Notes under the pieces: model-generated | What the model was told of the DNA's origin: nothing | Database searches by the model: none | Seen by the model: only the letters and a program-made list of their open reading frames with translations | Made by a program: the position numbers and the translations under genes | Source of the DNA: CAVRAZ01 sp963719135 | GTDB lineage: Bacteria > Pseudomonadota > Gammaproteobacteria > DSM-19610 | Reading direction: 5' to 3' | DNA length: 64,000 nucleotides | NCBI GenBank assembly: GCA_963719135.1 | Contig: CAVRAZ010000012.1 | Span: forward strand, 41,835-105,834 | Shown here: one piece after another, positions 62,595-64,000 of the stretch | Numbering within the stretch: position 1 is the stretch's first letter | How the letters are laid out: each line of letters starts with the position of its first letter

Positions 62595-63893
62595 ATGACG
62601 ACTGCTCAATGGTTCATGCTTATCGGCGGGCTGCTGCTCACCATGGGTCTGACAATTTCCCTGCTGAAGCGCTCGCCGGTGACTTCGGCGATTGTCTACC
62701 TGGCCGTCGGACTGGTGGTCGGACCCAGTGTGCTCGACCTGTTCCACTTCAATCCGCTCAAGGAATCGGCACTGCTGGAAGTACTCACCGAAGTGGCGGT
62801 ACTCATCTCGCTGTTTTCGGCCGGGGTCAAGATGCCGGTGCCATTCACCTTCGCCAGCTGGCGTGCGCCCATTTTGTTGGCTACGGCGTCCATGGCCATT
62901 ACCGTTGGCCTGGTTGCCGCCTTCGCCTACTACGTGTTGGGCTTGCCACTCGGCGCCGGCGTACTGCTAGGCGCCATTGTTGCGCCCACTGATCCGGTAC
63001 TCGCCACCGATGTACAAGTGCGTCATGCGGGCGATTGCGATCAACTGCGCTTCACGCTGACCTGCGAGGCGGGAATGAACGACGGCAGCGCGTTTCCGTT
63101 CGTGTTGCTGGGCATGGGCCTGCTGGGTCTGCATGACCTCGGCGAGTTTGGGCTGCGTTGGCTGTTGGTGGACGTGCTCTGGGCAACCACGGCAGGCATT
63201 GTCATCGGTGTGACAGCAGGTGTGGCGCTGGCGCGCGTCAGCAGCATGCTACGCCGAGCGCCATACCACCATGACCTGATGGACGATTTCATCGGTCTGG
63301 GTCTGATTGGCGTCGTATATGGTATGTCTCTCATGTGTAATGCGTGGGGCTTTCTGGCGGTATTCTTTGCCGCAGTTGCGCTGCGTCAGACTGAACTGAA
63401 CCAGGTCCGATCCGCGCAACTACTGGTGGACAAGCCCACCATACACCCCGAGGACACTGCGCGACACAAGGCGGACGCCGATCACGAAGCGGCCACCACG
63501 GTCAGCGCCGGCTCACTGGTATTCAAGGAACACCTGGAAAGACTGTCCGAAGTGGTGCTGGTGCTGCTCGTCGGCGGTTCGCTGTTTCGCAACTCATGGA
63601 GCTGGGCCGCGGTGGGACTGGCGCTATTCCTGTTTGTCGTGGCACGTCCGATCAGTGTGTTCATCGCGTGGTTGGCAACAACCTCTTCACGCCAGAAACG
63701 CTGGATGACCGCCTGGTTTGGCGTACGCGGCATTGGCTCGCTGTACTACCTGATGTACGCCATTCAACATGGACTACCCGAACCACTGGCGCTAACGCTG
63801 GTACAAATGACGCTGATCGTGGTGGCGCTATCCATTCTTCTGCACGGCATCAGCGTCAGACCCCTGATGAATTCTTTCTGGCAACGCAGCTGA
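62595..63893 (+). CDS. CPA1-family sodium:proton antiporter
   Basis: 432 residues with about 12 membrane segments: LIGGLLLTMGLTISLLKRSP, YLAVGLVVGPSVLDLFHF, VLLGAIVAPTDPVLATDVQV with the characteristic unwound-helix motif and ion-binding Asp, TLTCEAGMNDGSAFPFVLL with the ND-type motif, FFAAVALRQ and WFGVRGIGSLYYLMYAI. The short acidic loop near residue 280 and the lack of a cytosolic domain match bacterial NhaP-like proteins. It should exchange Na+ or K+ for H+. It is intact in a region of broken genes. Confidence 0.9.
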   Translation: MTTAQWFMLIGGLLLTMGLTISLLKRSPVTSAIVYLAVGLVVGPSVLDLFHFNPLKESALLEVLTEVAVLISLFSAGVKMPVPFTFASWRAPILLATASMAITVGLVAAFAYYVLGLPLGAGVLLGAIVAPTDPVLATDVQVRHAGDCDQLRFTLTCEAGMNDGSAFPFVLLGMGLLGLHDLGEFGLRWLLVDVLWATTAGIVIGVTAGVALARVSSMLRRAPYHHDLMDDFIGLGLIGVVYGMSLMCNAWGFLAVFFAAVALRQTELNQVRSAQLLVDKPTIHPEDTARHKADADHEAATTVSAGSLVFKEHLERLSEVVLVLLVGGSLFRNSWSWAAVGLALFLFVVARPISVFIAWLATTSSRQKRWMTAWFGVRGIGSLYYLMYAIQHGLPEPLALTLVQMTLIVVALSILLHGISVRPLMNSFWQRS

Positions 63894-64000
63894 CCATGTC
63901 GCAGGTGTACAGGGAGGCCTGATCGTTACCCTGTTCAAGGAAGCGGTATAGCTTTCTGCAAGTGGCATCGAAGGACTTCTGTTCAGATTCGCTGATGCGC
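63856..64000 (-). CDS. Possible 3' end of a convergent gene (partial)
   Basis: The minus frame entering from the window edge gives RISESEQKSFDATCRKLYRF then LEQGNDQASLYTCDMVSCVA to a TGA at 63856. The composition is protein-like, but it overlaps the antiporter's last 38 bases. It cannot be tested further here. Confidence 0.3.
   Translation of the reverse strand, partial: RISESEQKSFDATCRKLYRFLEQGNDQASLYTCDMVSCVARKNSSGV

Noticed and set aside
1..64000. tRNA or rRNA genes as island attachment sites
   Set aside because: I found no cloverleaf-like or rRNA sequence by eye; the repeated guaA end explains the boundaries better. A tRNA scan would settle it.

Overview
The window looks like chromosomal DNA of a GC-rich, probably chemolithoautotrophic gammaproteobacterium. 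The signs are a form II RuBisCO gene, a Kdp operon, cytochrome and OmpA-type envelope genes, and adjacent xseA, guaB and guaA. Genus cannot be fixed by eye. The ordinary backbone covers about 1-15.4 kb and most of 35-43.5 kb. Much of the rest is accessory DNA crowded with toxin-antitoxin pairs, defence genes or their fragments, insertion sequences and broken metabolic genes.

Layout. 1-9.5 kb: a MacAB-like efflux permease and adaptor, a DUF4823-type lipoprotein, Mrr restriction enzyme, BrnT/BrnA, DHFR-like proteins, a c-type cytochrome and small envelope or regulatory genes. 9.6-15.4 kb: an M23 peptidase overlapping xseA, then guaB (frameshifted here) and guaA. 15.4-31.4 kb: accessory DNA bounded by guaA and two further, separate copies of its last ~190 codons (26292-26868 and 30769-31357). 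The first interval carries AbiE toxin-antitoxin genes, a remnant resembling a TOTE-type conflict protein, a cluster of unknown secreted proteins including a tandem paralogue pair, and an inverted-repeat small-ORF element. The second carries a CPA2 antiporter and fragments. 31.4-33.1 kb: a complete IS66-type element with 8-bp target duplications. 33.5-46.5 kb: a segment bracketed by two directly repeated 180-bp elements, holding a RelE/HigB-like toxin-antitoxin pair, kdpFABCDE and a 5'-truncated hipA.

46-64 kb is heavily rearranged. It has an integrase remnant, two IS91-type 3' ends, a four-gene secreted/OmpA cluster, a zwf-tkt fusion remnant, pgm, a truncated glycogen phosphorylase, a SIR2-associated defence-gene remnant, frameshifted cbbM, ISL3 and IS630 elements, a split and deleted gor, truncated aspartate aminotransferase and nhaA, and finally an intact CPA1 antiporter.

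The main theme is tandem island insertion at guaA. Each element apparently brought its own replacement 3' end of guaA, so guaA stays functional while older ends remain as boundary markers. Short matches to the extreme guaA end at 35478 and 43824, and the integrase remnant at 46.2 kb, hint that the array once extended further. Several genes, some normally important, differ from an intact frame by a single base, so indel errors in the assembly must be excluded before decay is inferred.
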